Notes under the pieces: generated by a model
What the model was told of the DNA's origin: nothing
The model's database searches: none
Seen by the model: the letters and a program-made list of their open reading frames with translations, nothing else
Translations under genes and position numbers: made by a program
Assembly: GCF_003751445.1 (NCBI RefSeq)
Contig: NZ_RJUU01000001.1
Location: 5,699,060-5,763,059, forward strand
Length of the DNA: 64,000 bases
Origin: Streptomyces sp. 840.1
GTDB lineage: Bacteria > Actinomycetota > Actinomycetes > Streptomycetales > Streptomycetaceae
Reading direction: 5' to 3'
Shown here: positions 7,759 through 16,238 of the stretch, piece by piece
Layout of the letters: each line of letters starts with the position of its first letter
How positions within the stretch are numbered: position 1 is the first letter of the stretch

Positions 7759-8658
7759 TCAGTCCTGGACGGGCTGGCCGGAGAGGCGCTCGACCGAGCG
7801 CAGCAGCGCGGAGTGGTCCAGGCCGCCGTCACCCTGCGCGCGCAGCGAGGCGACGAGCTGGGCGACGACTCCGCCGACGGGCAGCGCGGCACCGACGTTG
7901 CGGGCGGCGTCCGTGACGATGCCCATGTCCTTGTGGTGCAGGTCGATCCGGAAGCCGGGAGCGAAGTCGCGGTTCAGGAAGTTGGCCTTCTTGCGGGTCA
8001 GCACGGTCGAGCCGGCCAGCCCGCCGTTGAGGACGTCGAGCGCCGCGGCGAGGTCGACCCCGGACTTCTCCAGGAAGACGACGGCCTCGGCGCAGGCCTG
8101 GATGTTGACCGCGACGATCAGCTGGTTGGCCGCCTTCACCGTCTGGCCGGAGCCGTGCGGACCGCAGAGCACGATGGTCTTGCCGAGCGCGTCCAGCAGG
8201 GGCTTGGCGGCGTCGAAGTCGGCCTGCTCGCCGCCGACCATGATCGACAGCACGGCCTCGATGGCGCCGGCCTCGCCGCCGGAGACGGGGGCGTCCAGGA
8301 CCCGGATGCCCTTGTCCCGGGCGTTCTTCGCGAGGTCCACGGAGGTCTGCGGGGTGATCGAGGACATGTCGACCAGCAGCGCGCCGCGCTTCGCGTTCTC
8401 CAGGATGCCCTCGGAGCCGTACGCGATGGCCTCGACCTGCGGGGAGGCGGGCACCATCGTGATGATCACGTCGGCGTCCTTGACCGCTTCGGCGATCGAG
8501 GAGGCGCCGGTGCCGCCGGCCGCGGCCAGCCGGTCGACCTTGTCCTGCTCCAGCGTGTAACCGGTGACGTCGTAACCGGCCTTGATCAGGTTCTCGGACA
8601 TGGGCGAACCCATGATGCCGAGCCCGATCCACGCAACCTTGGGGAGGTTGTTGCTCAT
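7759..8658 (-). CDS. glxR: 2-hydroxy-3-oxopropionate (tartronate semialdehyde) reductase
   Basis: 299-aa beta-hydroxyacid dehydrogenase. The N-terminal Rossmann motif GLGIMGSPMSENL (about 12-24) binds NAD(P), the substrate loop DAPVSGGEAGA is near 125, and the catalytic Lys lies in KAANQLIV (about 173). It reduces tartronate semialdehyde to glycerate in the glycerate pathway that salvages glyoxylate from allantoin. It follows the hydroxypyruvate isomerase-like gene in the same direction after 61 bp, so the two are probably co-transcribed; katA downstream has its own promoter. Glyoxylate carboligase, which supplies the substrate, is not in the window. GarR/GlxR and 3-hydroxyisobutyrate dehydrogenase are close relatives; context favours the present call. 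Confidence 0.88.
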   Translation of the reverse strand: MSNNLPKVAWIGLGIMGSPMSENLIKAGYDVTGYTLEQDKVDRLAAAGGTGASSIAEAVKDADVIITMVPASPQVEAIAYGSEGILENAKRGALLVDMSSITPQTSVDLAKNARDKGIRVLDAPVSGGEAGAIEAVLSIMVGGEQADFDAAKPLLDALGKTIVLCGPHGSGQTVKAANQLIVAVNIQACAEAVVFLEKSGVDLAAALDVLNGGLAGSTVLTRKKANFLNRDFAPGFRIDLHHKDMGIVTDAARNVGAALPVGGVVAQLVASLRAQGDGGLDHSALLRSVERLSGQPVQD

Positions 8659-8719
8659 GAGGGTGCCTTCCGATAAGCGTGTGTACTGGGGCCGACGGGC
8701 CCCGGGGTGTCCGCCGTGC

Positions 8720-9559
8720 TCAGCGGGCGGCCCGCGCGGTGGCCGGGAGCCACTCGAACGACTCGGCGCTCGGCCGCTCGCCCGGCTTGTACTCCAGGCC
8801 GACCCAGCCGTCGTAACCGGCCTTCGTCAGCTCGTCCAGGAGCTGCTCCAGGGGGAGCGACCCGGTGCCGGGCGCGCCGCGCCCCGGGTTGTCCGCGATC
8901 TGGACGTGCCCGGTCTTGCCGGCGTAGGCGGTGATGACCTGGCTGAGGTCCTCGCCGTTCATCGACAGGTGGTACAGGTCCATCAGGAACTTCGCGTTGC
9001 CCAGGCCCGTCGCCGCGTTGATCCGGTCGACGACCTCGATCCCGGCCGGCGCGCTGACGAGCGGGTAGCTCGGCGACTCCGGCGCGTTCAGGGTCTCGAT
9101 CAGCAGGACCGCCCCGACCCGGTCCGCCGCGCGGGCGGCGAGAACCAGGTTCTCCAGGGCGAGTTCGTCCTGGATGCCGGGGTCCACGCCGTCGATCCGG
9201 TTGCCGTAGAGCGCGTTGAGCGCCTTGCAGCCGACCGAGGCGGCGAAGTCGGCCGCCACCTCGATGTTGGCGCGGAAGCGGTCCGACTCCGTGCCGGGCA
9301 CGGAGAGTGCGCCCCGGTCGGGGCCGGGCAGCTGTCCTGCGTAGAAGTTCAGCCCCACCAGTTGGGTGCCCGCGTCGTCGAGCGCCTTCTTGAGGGCGTC
9401 GAGCTCCGCCTGCGGAGGGGTGGGGGTCTCGATCCAGGGCCACCACAGCTCGACCGCCGTGAAGCCCGCCGCGGCCGCTGCCGCAGGGCGCTCCAGGAGC
9501 GGGAGTTCCGTGAAGAGGATCGAAAGGTTTACATCGAAGCGCTGGTCCGGGTAGCCCAT
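8720..9559 (-). CDS. hyi: Hydroxypyruvate isomerase-family TIM-barrel protein
   Basis: 279-aa xylose isomerase-like TIM barrel (AP endonuclease family 2 fold). ELWWPW, VGLNFYAGQLPGPDRG, the metal-ligand Glu in LLIETLNAPESPSYPL and FLMDLYHLSMNGEDL are typical of the Hyi/OtnI group, and a C-terminal GLEYKPG closes the barrel. Hyi interconverts hydroxypyruvate and tartronate semialdehyde. It heads a two-gene operon with tartronate semialdehyde reductase, and its promoter holds two TTCCG-type palindromes. The start is ATG 9559 with GGAGCG upstream. Confidence 0.85.
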   Translation of the reverse strand: MGYPDQRFDVNLSILFTELPLLERPAAAAAAGFTAVELWWPWIETPTPPQAELDALKKALDDAGTQLVGLNFYAGQLPGPDRGALSVPGTESDRFRANIEVAADFAASVGCKALNALYGNRIDGVDPGIQDELALENLVLAARAADRVGAVLLIETLNAPESPSYPLVSAPAGIEVVDRINAATGLGNAKFLMDLYHLSMNGEDLSQVITAYAGKTGHVQIADNPGRGAPGTGSLPLEQLLDELTKAGYDGWVGLEYKPGERPSAESFEWLPATARAAR

Positions 9560-9576
9560 GAGGGTTTCGGCGCTCC

Positions 9577-9612
9577 TTCCGTATTGCGGAAGTTAGTTTC
9601 TGCTTAACGGAA
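9577..9612 (-). promoter_or_regulatory. Double TTCCG-N5-CGGAA operator in the hyi promoter
   Basis: Two 15-bp palindromes lie 21 bp apart centre to centre, two helical turns: TTCCGTATTGCGGAA (9577-9591) and TTCTGCTTAACGGAA (9598-9612). On the minus strand the upstream copy is followed after 2 bp by TAACTT (9595-9590), a plausible -10, and the second copy overlaps that hexamer and the likely start point. The same 15-mer plus 2 bp plus -10 arrangement is seen at aceB and at the IclR gene, pointing to a shared repressor, most likely the IclR (AllR-like) protein. Confidence 0.65.
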
Positions 9613-9727
9613 GATTGCCCGGCGGGTGGGCGGGCTGTCAAGGGGGTGCCCGAAATTGGGGCATACGGAAGGCGGGGCGGAGGGCCCGTCGGCCCGTCCG
9701 CCCCGCCTCCTCGCCTCCGCTACCGGG

Positions 9728-11188
9728 TCACCCGGCCGGGACCGTGTCCTGGAAGGCGGTCCCCGCCGCGCGGTAGGCGCTCACCCGGGCGTTCACCTGT
9801 GCCGGGGTGAGGACCTGGTCCTTCACGTGCAGGACGTAGTCCACCTGCTGGTCGTACGAGCGGGGCGTCGTGCTCGTCTGCCCGGCCAGGTCGATCAGCC
9901 ACTGGTTGAAGTTGATCGACATCCCGCGCTCCGGCAGATAGGCCGCCCCGTGGGTGCCGAACAGCTGCCCGTCGATGTAGTACGTGATCGCGCTGTCGTC
10001 GATGGTCACGACCAGGTCGTGCCAGCCGGCGTAGCTCTGCCGGGACTCGGTGTGCGCGTTGACCGCCTCCCAGGGGTCGGGCCGGTAGGTCTCCCACGAG
10101 GTCGTGTAGAGGATGTTGCCGCTCTCGCCCCAGCCGCCGTTGGGCAGGTACTCGAAGTCGTACTCGGCGTAGTCGTCGGCCATCGGCGCCTTGAGGTCGT
10201 TGATGGTGAAGAACGTCTGGACCAGGTGGTCGCCGTCGGGGCCCGAGACCGGCGCGTCGTTGAACTTCACCCGCGCCGCGTAGGTGCCGTTGCGGAACTT
10301 CATGGACTGGGTCAGGATCTCGGTCTGCTTCGTCGACTCGCCGCTGCCCGCCGTCGACGTCTCCAGGTTCATCACGGAGTTGCCGCTCTGGGTGGCGAAC
10401 GTGACGTTCTGCGGGGCCCAGGTCGCCCCCGGCACGCCGGGACCGCCGGAGTTCGAGCGGACACTCCAGCCGTGGGCGGCTATCTGCGGATCGGTGTGGC
10501 CGCTGTAGTCGAAGTCGTCGAAGAGCGTGGGCGCGCCGTCCGGCGGGTCGGTCGGGTCGGTCGGGTCGGTCGGGTCGGTCGGGTCCGTGGGGTCGGTCGG
10601 ATCGGTGGGGCCGTTGCCCGGCGGGGCCTCGCCCCACACCTGGGCGCCGCCGAGCCGCGCCGTCACCTTCGTCCAGTCGCCGTACGCGCTCGCACCCGCG
10701 CCGAAGGAGTAGTCGTCGCTCTGCACCAGCGGCTGCCAGTTCGACCGGTAGAAGCGCAGCTGCATGTCGCCCGTGTCGGCGCCCGGTGCGAGCGATCCCG
10801 CGCCGGCGGTGAAGCCGATCTCCAGATAGCGGTCGGCGGTGGCGGTGGGCGAGGCGAGCGTGCCGAACGTCCCGGTGATGTTCGCGCAGCCCTTCACCGC
10901 CCAGGAGCAGGCGAACCGGTAGGCGTCGGCGGCCGCCTCGCCCTTGAAGTAGTAGCGGATCTTGACGTCGCTGAGCTGTACGGCCCCGCTGCCGGTGTTG
11001 CGCACCTTCAGCCAGGGCTCGCTCTGGTCGGCCGTTGCCCCGGCGGCGCCGGTGCGGTACTGCACGGCGAGCGAGCCGTCGGCGGCGCTCGCCGTCGACG
11101 GGACGGCGGCGAGCGCCGTGCAGCCGAGGGCAACGGTGGCGGCGGCTGCGGCCACCGCGCGGATTCGGCTCTTGGCGAGTGACTTCAT
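9728..11188 (-). CDS. Secreted GH16-like glycosidase with N-terminal CBM and Thr-Asp-Pro linker
   Basis: 486 aa from ATG 11188 (GGAGAGGAA upstream). Order: a Sec signal peptide of about 36 residues (cleavage after ASA), a beta-sandwich of about 150 residues resembling a CBM3 (SLAVQYRTG, YYFKGEAAADAYRF), a linker of seven Thr-Asp-Pro triplets, then a concanavalin-like domain with AEYDFEYLPNG, which fits the GH16 ExDxE catalytic signature. It probably cuts a beta-glucan or related polysaccharide outside the cell. It ends the direction shared with the GH20 gene and sugar importer and is separated from GH20 by only about 40 bp, so co-regulation is possible. Substrate is uncertain. Confidence 0.82.
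   Translation of the reverse strand: MKSLAKSRIRAVAAAAATVALGCTALAAVPSTASAADGSLAVQYRTGAAGATADQSEPWLKVRNTGSGAVQLSDVKIRYYFKGEAAADAYRFACSWAVKGCANITGTFGTLASPTATADRYLEIGFTAGAGSLAPGADTGDMQLRFYRSNWQPLVQSDDYSFGAGASAYGDWTKVTARLGGAQVWGEAPPGNGPTDPTDPTDPTDPTDPTDPTDPPDGAPTLFDDFDYSGHTDPQIAAHGWSVRSNSGGPGVPGATWAPQNVTFATQSGNSVMNLETSTAGSGESTKQTEILTQSMKFRNGTYAARVKFNDAPVSGPDGDHLVQTFFTINDLKAPMADDYAEYDFEYLPNGGWGESGNILYTTSWETYRPDPWEAVNAHTESRQSYAGWHDLVVTIDDSAITYYIDGQLFGTHGAAYLPERGMSINFNQWLIDLAGQTSTTPRSYDQQVDYVLHVKDQVLTPAQVNARVSAYRAAGTAFQDTVPAG
10545..10607 (-). repeat. 9-bp tandem repeat encoding the Thr-Asp-Pro linker
   Basis: Seven consecutive 9-bp units (GGGTCGGTC on the plus strand) with only a few silent changes encode TDP repeated seven times between carbohydrate-binding and catalytic domains. 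Such arrays change length easily by slippage in whole codons. Confidence 0.9.
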
Positions 11189-11228
11189 GAACCTGTTCCT
11201 CTCCGGAACGGTCGTGGGGGAGTGGTGC

Positions 11229-12821
11229 CTACGGGGTCGGCGCTGTTCCTGGGGAGGGGGCCGCGAGCGGCCGGGGGGCGAGGGGGCGGTAGCGGACGCC
11301 GAGTGCGTCGAGCCGCGCCGTGTGCCCGCCGAGGCGGGACAGGAACCCGGGCCAGTCGCCGCCGCCACCGGACCAGGCCCGGTCGGCGAGGGCGCACAGC
11401 CGCGGATAGGTCTGGTACTCGATCCGGTCCGGCGTGCTGGCGTACTCGGTCCACAACTGGGCCTGGGTGCCCAGGAGTCTGCCGGTCTCGGCCGCGTCCC
11501 AGTCGTCCGTCAGCGGCCGGTGCCCGTGCACCGCCCGCAGGTCGACCGGCGGCCCCGGCTGCGTCGCCGGTTCGCCGGGGCCCGGGGACTGGGCGTAGTC
11601 GAGGTAGGTGGTCCGGTGGTGCGCGGCGACGACGTGGTGGCCGCGGCGGGCGGCGGCGCGGGCGTGGGCCGCGCCGCGCCAGGTCATCACCGTGAATTCG
11701 AGGGGCAGTTCGGCCCCGGTCTCCGCCCAGCCGACGGGCCGCCTGCCCTGCTCGGCCAGGAAGGACCCGATCCGGCCCATGAACCAGCCGTGCAGGGCGC
11801 GGGCGTCGGGCAGCCCCTCGGCGGCGGCCCGCTCCCGGGCGGCCGGGCTGTTCTCCCACTCGGTGGTCGGGCACTCCTCGCCGCCGATGTGGATGTACGG
11901 GGACGGGAAGACGTCCATGACCTCCTCGAGCACCGTCCGGCAGAAGTCGAAGACCTCCTCGTGGACGCCGAAGATCGTGTCGCAGACTCCCCAGCGGGTC
12001 CACACGCCCAGCCGCCGTGAGGGGTCGTTGCCCAGCTCGGGGTGGGCGGCGAGGGCCGCGCGCGCATGGCCGGGCATCTCGATCTCGGGCACCACCCGCA
12101 CCCCGAGGCCCGCCGCGTAGCTCACCAGCTCCCGCAGCTCCCGCCGGGTGTACGCGCCCGAGTGCGGAATTCCGTCGTACGTCCCGGGGGCGCTGCCCGG
12201 CGGCCCGGACGCCGACTGGGTGCGGTGGCCGCCGATGCCGGTCAGCCTCGGGTACGCGGCGACGGGCATGCGCCAGCCCTGGTCGTCGGTGAGGTGGAGG
12301 TGCAGGGTGTTGAGCTTGTGCAGCGCCATCAGGTCCACGTACCGGCGCAGGTAGGAGACTGGCTGGAAGTGCCGGGCGACATCCAGCATCGTGCCGCGCC
12401 ACGGGTGCGCGGGCACGTCGCTGATCTCGACGCAGGGCAGCAGCCACTGCTCCTGCCGCTGCGCGATCTCCGACAGGGCCTCGGCGGGCAGCAGTTGGCG
12501 GATCGTCTGCACGCCGCGGAGCAGGCCGGGCAGCCGTGCCGCCCGCAGCAGCAGCGCGTCCGGGCCGATGGTGAGCCCGTAGCCCTCCTCGCCGAGCCCG
12601 CCGAGCTGCGGGTCGAGTGCCAGCACGACCCGGCCGGCTGCCGACGGGGCGAGCGGCAGCCCGGTGGCGGGGGCGAGCAGCGTGCGCAGCAGGCCGGCGG
12701 CGCTCTGAGCCCCGGGGTAGGCCCGGACGGTGGTCTCGCGGTCGAGGACGAACCGGCCGGGGCGGGGCGATACCTTGCTGGGCCGGGGGACGAGTGTGTG
12801 TTCGGGGCGTGATGCGGGCAC
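11229..12821 (-). CDS. GH20 beta-N-acetylhexosaminidase
   Basis: 530 aa with no clear signal peptide, so probably cytoplasmic. A GH20b-like N-terminal domain precedes the TIM barrel: RGTMLDVARHFQPVSYLRRY (about 142-161), LHLHLTDDQGWRMP, VPEIEMPGHARA and YIHIGGEECPTTEW. The catalytic pair is normally Asp-Glu (HxGGDE); here it reads GGEE, an Asp-to-Glu change at the position that orients the substrate acetamido group. Other active-site residues look intact. It would release GlcNAc from chitobiose or similar amino sugars brought in by the ABC importer encoded just upstream, with which it probably forms an operon. Confidence 0.92.
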   Translation of the reverse strand: MPASRPEHTLVPRPSKVSPRPGRFVLDRETTVRAYPGAQSAAGLLRTLLAPATGLPLAPSAAGRVVLALDPQLGGLGEEGYGLTIGPDALLLRAARLPGLLRGVQTIRQLLPAEALSEIAQRQEQWLLPCVEISDVPAHPWRGTMLDVARHFQPVSYLRRYVDLMALHKLNTLHLHLTDDQGWRMPVAAYPRLTGIGGHRTQSASGPPGSAPGTYDGIPHSGAYTRRELRELVSYAAGLGVRVVPEIEMPGHARAALAAHPELGNDPSRRLGVWTRWGVCDTIFGVHEEVFDFCRTVLEEVMDVFPSPYIHIGGEECPTTEWENSPAARERAAAEGLPDARALHGWFMGRIGSFLAEQGRRPVGWAETGAELPLEFTVMTWRGAAHARAAARRGHHVVAAHHRTTYLDYAQSPGPGEPATQPGPPVDLRAVHGHRPLTDDWDAAETGRLLGTQAQLWTEYASTPDRIEYQTYPRLCALADRAWSGGGGDWPGFLSRLGGHTARLDALGVRYRPLAPRPLAAPSPGTAPTP

Positions 12822-12851
12822 GGGGTGCCTCCGGGTTCGGGTCTGGGCCGG

Positions 12852-13691
12852 TCAGCCCTTGACGGCGCCGGCCGCGAAGCCGGAGGTGACATGGCGCTGG
12901 AGCAGCAGGAAGACCACCAGCGCGGGCAGGGCGAACAGGGTCGAGGCGGCCATCGTGGCGCCCCAGTCGGTGCCGAAGGTGTTCTGGAACGAGGACAGCC
13001 AGACCGGCAGCGTGCGGCTGTCCTGGTGCTTGATGATCAGGAAGTTGGCGTAGGCGAACTCGTTCCACGCGGTGATGAAGCCGAACAGCGAGGTGGCCAG
13101 CAGCCCCGGTGCCAGCAGTGGCAGCGCCACCCGCCGGAAGGCGCCGGTCCTGGTGCACCCGTCGACCTGCGCGGCCTCCTCCAGCTCCGGCGGGATGGTG
13201 GCGATGAAGCCGCGCAGCACCACGATCGAGAACGGCAGCGTGACCATGAAGTAGACGAGGGTGAGTGTCGGCAGCCGGTCCAGCATGTCCGTGTCGCGGG
13301 AGATGATGTAGATCGGGATGATCAGTGATTCCCAGGGCGCCATCTGGGCGACGAAGACCATGAGCATGAACTGGCGCCTCCCCTTCCAGCGCATCCGGGC
13401 CACCGCGTAGGCGGATGCGATGGCGACCAGCAGGGCCAGCAGGATCGCGCTGAGCGTCACCAGGATGCTGTTGCGCCAGAACACCCCGAACCCGTCGGCC
13501 TGCACGGCCGTGCGGAAGTGGTCGAGGGTCCAGGTGTGCGGGAAGAGGTCCGGATCGGTGGACTGGATGTCGCGGGACGGTTTGAACGCGGTCGAGATCA
13601 TCCAGTAGACGGGGAACAGGCAGACCAGGACGGTCATTGCGGCGGCGGCGTTCAGCGGGATCCGCCGCGGTCTCGGGCGCAGCAGGGTCAT
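12852..13691 (-). CDS. Sugar ABC transporter permease, MalG/NgcG type
   Basis: 279-aa inner-membrane permease with six predicted helices and the EAA loop ELEEAAQVDGCTRTGAFRRV (about 186-205) that docks to the ATPase. The start overlaps the partner permease stop by 4 bp (ATGA). No ATPase is encoded in the cluster; Streptomyces importers of this CUT1 type usually share the general ATPase MsiK, so that is the expected partner. The GH20 neighbour and DasR-like divergent regulator suggest an amino-sugar oligomer as substrate. Confidence 0.92.
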   Translation of the reverse strand: MTLLRPRPRRIPLNAAAAMTVLVCLFPVYWMISTAFKPSRDIQSTDPDLFPHTWTLDHFRTAVQADGFGVFWRNSILVTLSAILLALLVAIASAYAVARMRWKGRRQFMLMVFVAQMAPWESLIIPIYIISRDTDMLDRLPTLTLVYFMVTLPFSIVVLRGFIATIPPELEEAAQVDGCTRTGAFRRVALPLLAPGLLATSLFGFITAWNEFAYANFLIIKHQDSRTLPVWLSSFQNTFGTDWGATMAASTLFALPALVVFLLLQRHVTSGFAAGAVKG

Positions 13692-14671
13692 CGGGTCTCG
13701 TCCTCCTGGCGGAGCATCTGGCGGAAGTACAGGACGAGCACCCCGGACATCAGGACCACGGTGACCATCGAGGCGGCCGATCCCAGGTCGCAGCGCTGCC
13801 CGGCGAGGGCGGTCTGCACCGCGTAGACGGGCAGGATCGTCGTGGCGTCGCCGGGACCGCCGCGCGTCATCACCCAGATCTGCACGAACGCCTTGAACGT
13901 CCAGATCACTTCGAGCGAGAAGACCAGCAGGAAGATCGGCCGCAGGATGGGGAAGGTGACCGAGCGGAAGATCCTGGAGGCGCTCGCCCCGTCCAGCCGG
14001 GCCGATTCGTAGAGTTCCGCCGGCACGGTGGTGAGGGCCGAGTAGATGGTGACCGCCGCGAACGGCACCGACTGCCAGACGATCAGCAGGACCAGGATCG
14101 AGAACGCGGCGGTGCCGTGCGCGAACCACGGATAGCGGTCGAACGAGGAGAAGCCCGCCTCGGTCAGCAGCCCGTTGACGATGCCGAACTCGGAGTGGAA
14201 CAGCCACTGGAAGACCGTGGTGGCCGCGATCACGGGCATGGCCCAGGCCAGCACCAGTGAGCTGAGCACCATTCCCCGGCCGAACCGGCCGAGCCGTTCG
14301 GTCATCAGGGCGACCAGGGTCGCGATGGCCATGATCAGGACGACGTTGATCGCCATGAACACGAAGGTGCGCCGGACCACCTCCCAGAACCGGGGGTCGG
14401 ACAGCAGCGTGCGGTAGTTGCGCAGGCCGACGAACTCCGCGTCGCCCACGATCAGCTGGCGCAGCCTGAAGTCCTGGAGCGAGATGAGCACGGCCCGCAG
14501 CAGCGGGTAGAGCAGCAGGTAGAGCATGCCGCCGACAGCGGGTGCGATCAGCAGGTACGGCCAGGGGCCGCGCGGCTCCCCGGCCCGTCGCCGGCGGGCG
14601 GGTGCCGGAGCGGGCGGCGCCGGCCGGAGCCGGGGTCTGGGGGGTGCGGTCCGTTCCCGGATGACCGGCAC
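13688..14671 (-). CDS. Sugar ABC transporter permease, MalF/NgcF type
   Basis: 327 aa from GTG 14671 (AGGAGG with 6-nt spacing). The basic, proline-rich N-terminus is followed by six transmembrane helices and the EAA motif ELYESARLDGASASRIFRSV (about 223-242). It pairs with the next gene to form the channel of a CUT1-family importer. It lies 41 bp downstream of the solute-binding protein gene, in the same operon. A longer reading in the same frame through the upstream gene is only a shadow. Confidence 0.92.
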   Translation of the reverse strand: MPVIRERTAPPRPRLRPAPPAPAPARRRRAGEPRGPWPYLLIAPAVGGMLYLLLYPLLRAVLISLQDFRLRQLIVGDAEFVGLRNYRTLLSDPRFWEVVRRTFVFMAINVVLIMAIATLVALMTERLGRFGRGMVLSSLVLAWAMPVIAATTVFQWLFHSEFGIVNGLLTEAGFSSFDRYPWFAHGTAAFSILVLLIVWQSVPFAAVTIYSALTTVPAELYESARLDGASASRIFRSVTFPILRPIFLLVFSLEVIWTFKAFVQIWVMTRGGPGDATTILPVYAVQTALAGQRCDLGSAASMVTVVLMSGVLVLYFRQMLRQEDETR

Positions 14672-14712
14672 GGCACGCCTCCTCTCGGTGGTCTGACGGG
14701 TGGCTGAGCGGG

Positions 14713-15981
14713 TCAGGACGCGGTGTTCATGGCCCGGGTGATGTCGCCGGAGGCCTTGGCGGCCTCCTTCGCCGGATCGCCGCCCGTCAGGACGGCGGCC
14801 ATGTAGTCCTTGATCGGGTTCTCCGCCTCGACGGCCGCCCAGCCGGGAGTGTTGGGCGTCGCGTGGCCGTTCGCCGCGCCGGCCGCCATCGCCGCCGCGC
14901 CCGGGTCGTCCGCCACCGCGGAGGCGAGGGTCGTCCGGTTCGGCACATAGCTCATGGCCACGGCCAGCTTCTTCTGCCAGACGTCTGAGGTGAGCTCCTT
15001 GACGAGGGTGAGCGCCGCCTCCTGGTGGCCGGAGGCCGTGGGGATCACCAGGTCGGAGCCGCCGGTGAAGACGGCGCCCGGGGTGTCCGCGCCCGGCCCC
15101 GGCACCGGGAAGAAGCCGAGCTTCCCCTTGAGCTCCGCGTTCTTCCCGGCGACGATGCCGGCGCCGCCCGGGGTGGAGATCACCTGGGCCACCTGCCCCT
15201 TCGCCATGACGTCGGCCTGCGGCGGGTCGTCCTCGTCGGAGTCCCTCGGGCCCTTGCCCAGCGCCTGGAGCTGCCCGTAGAACTTCATCCCGCGCAGCGC
15301 CTCCGGGGTGTCCAGGGCGCCCTTCCACTTCCCGCCGGACTCGGTGGCGAGGTCGCCGCCCTCGTCCCAGATGAACCCGGCCAGCGCGTACCACATCTGC
15401 CCGGGGAGGTAGATGCCCTGTGTGCCGCCCCTGTTGAGCTTCGCGGTGGCGGCGAGCCACTGCTCGCGCGTCTTGATCGCGGAGGCGTCGACCCCGGCCT
15501 TCTCGAAGAGGTCGGTGCGGTAGATGACGACGCGGTTGGCCGCGTAGTACGGGATGCCGTACTGCTTGCCCTCGTACGCGCCCGGCTCGGCCAGCCCCTT
15601 GAGCCAGTCCTTGCCGTTCAGCTCGTCGACCTTGTCGCTGAGGTCGAGGAGCCCGCCGCTCTGGGCGAACTGCGCGACCTGGGTGTTGCCGCTCTCGATG
15701 ACGTCCGGCGCGTCGTTGCTGGCCAGCGCGGCGGTGATCTTCTCGCCGATGCCGTCCCACTCCTGGATCTGCACCCGCACCCTGATGTCGGGGTGCTGGG
15801 CCTGGAAGCCCTTGACGAACTCCTTCTGGAACTGTGCGGAGACGCTGTCGCGCATCAGCCACACGTCGATGTCCGTCCGCCCGTCACCGGATGACCCGGT
15901 CGAGTCGGAGGACGAGCTGCAGGCACTGAGGGCGGCGGCCATCACGAGCGCGGACCCACCGGCAAGCAAGCGGTACTTCAC
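14713..15981 (-). CDS. Sugar-binding lipoprotein of the ABC importer
   Basis: 422 aa. The lipoprotein signal is MKYRLLAGG...AALSACSSSSDS, with the lipobox Cys at about 21, followed by a serine-rich linker and a SBP_bac_1 (MalE/UgpB cluster) body: IDVWLMRDSV, QEWDGIGEKITAALASNDAP and the inter-lobe GIPYYAANRVVIYRTDLF. It is anchored outside the membrane and delivers an oligosaccharide to the two permeases encoded downstream. Expression should be controlled by the divergent GntR gene through the TGACCAGT elements in the 257-bp gap. Confidence 0.93.
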   Translation of the reverse strand: MKYRLLAGGSALVMAAALSACSSSSDSTGSSGDGRTDIDVWLMRDSVSAQFQKEFVKGFQAQHPDIRVRVQIQEWDGIGEKITAALASNDAPDVIESGNTQVAQFAQSGGLLDLSDKVDELNGKDWLKGLAEPGAYEGKQYGIPYYAANRVVIYRTDLFEKAGVDASAIKTREQWLAATAKLNRGGTQGIYLPGQMWYALAGFIWDEGGDLATESGGKWKGALDTPEALRGMKFYGQLQALGKGPRDSDEDDPPQADVMAKGQVAQVISTPGGAGIVAGKNAELKGKLGFFPVPGPGADTPGAVFTGGSDLVIPTASGHQEAALTLVKELTSDVWQKKLAVAMSYVPNRTTLASAVADDPGAAAMAAGAANGHATPNTPGWAAVEAENPIKDYMAAVLTGGDPAKEAAKASGDITRAMNTAS

Positions 15982-16003
15982 GGTTCACCTCTGGAGAACA
16001 ACC

Positions 16004-16020
16004 TGACCACCTGACCAGTG
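16004..16020. promoter_or_regulatory. TGACCA direct-repeat operator upstream of the sugar-binding protein gene
   Basis: TGACCACCTGACCAGTG holds two TGACCA half-sites 8 bp apart. The 14-mer CCACCTGACCAGTG (16007-16020) recurs exactly at 16162-16175 near the divergent regulator. It lies 23-39 bp upstream of the lipoprotein ATG. Confidence 0.55.
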
Positions 16021-16155
16021 AAGTCCACTGGACAGCTCACCTCTTGATGGTGGATGAAGGTGGCATAGACCAATGGGGCCGTCAAGTCTCTTGGTGGCAA
16101 AGGGTTTTGGCGATCTACGCGAAAATCGCCTCGCGAAGTTTTCCGCAACAGCGGC

Positions 16156-16209
16156 TACAATCCACCTGACCAGTGGCTCAGTTGCCTCGACTGGTTGGTC
16201 AACTGGTCA
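16156..16209 (+). promoter_or_regulatory. GntR gene promoter region with clustered ACTGGTCA/TGACCAGT sites
   Basis: TACAAT (16156-16161) is a plausible -10. Directly after it come CCACCTGACCAGTG (16162-16175) and, inverted, ACTGGTTGGTCAACTGGTCA (16190-16209), giving at least three TGACCAGT-type half-sites between start point and ribosome site. This is the layout of autorepression by the GntR protein. HutC-family operators often contain GGTC/GACC cores, as these do. Confidence 0.55.
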
Positions 16210-16238
16210 ATAAGAGATGTGTCAGGAGGGGGCATCAC

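Noticed and set aside
15982..16238. DasR box consensus in the GntR-importer gap
   Set aside because: The elements contain GGTC/GACC cores but not the full TGGTCTAGACCA dyad, so I treat them as sites of the local GntR protein rather than DasR.
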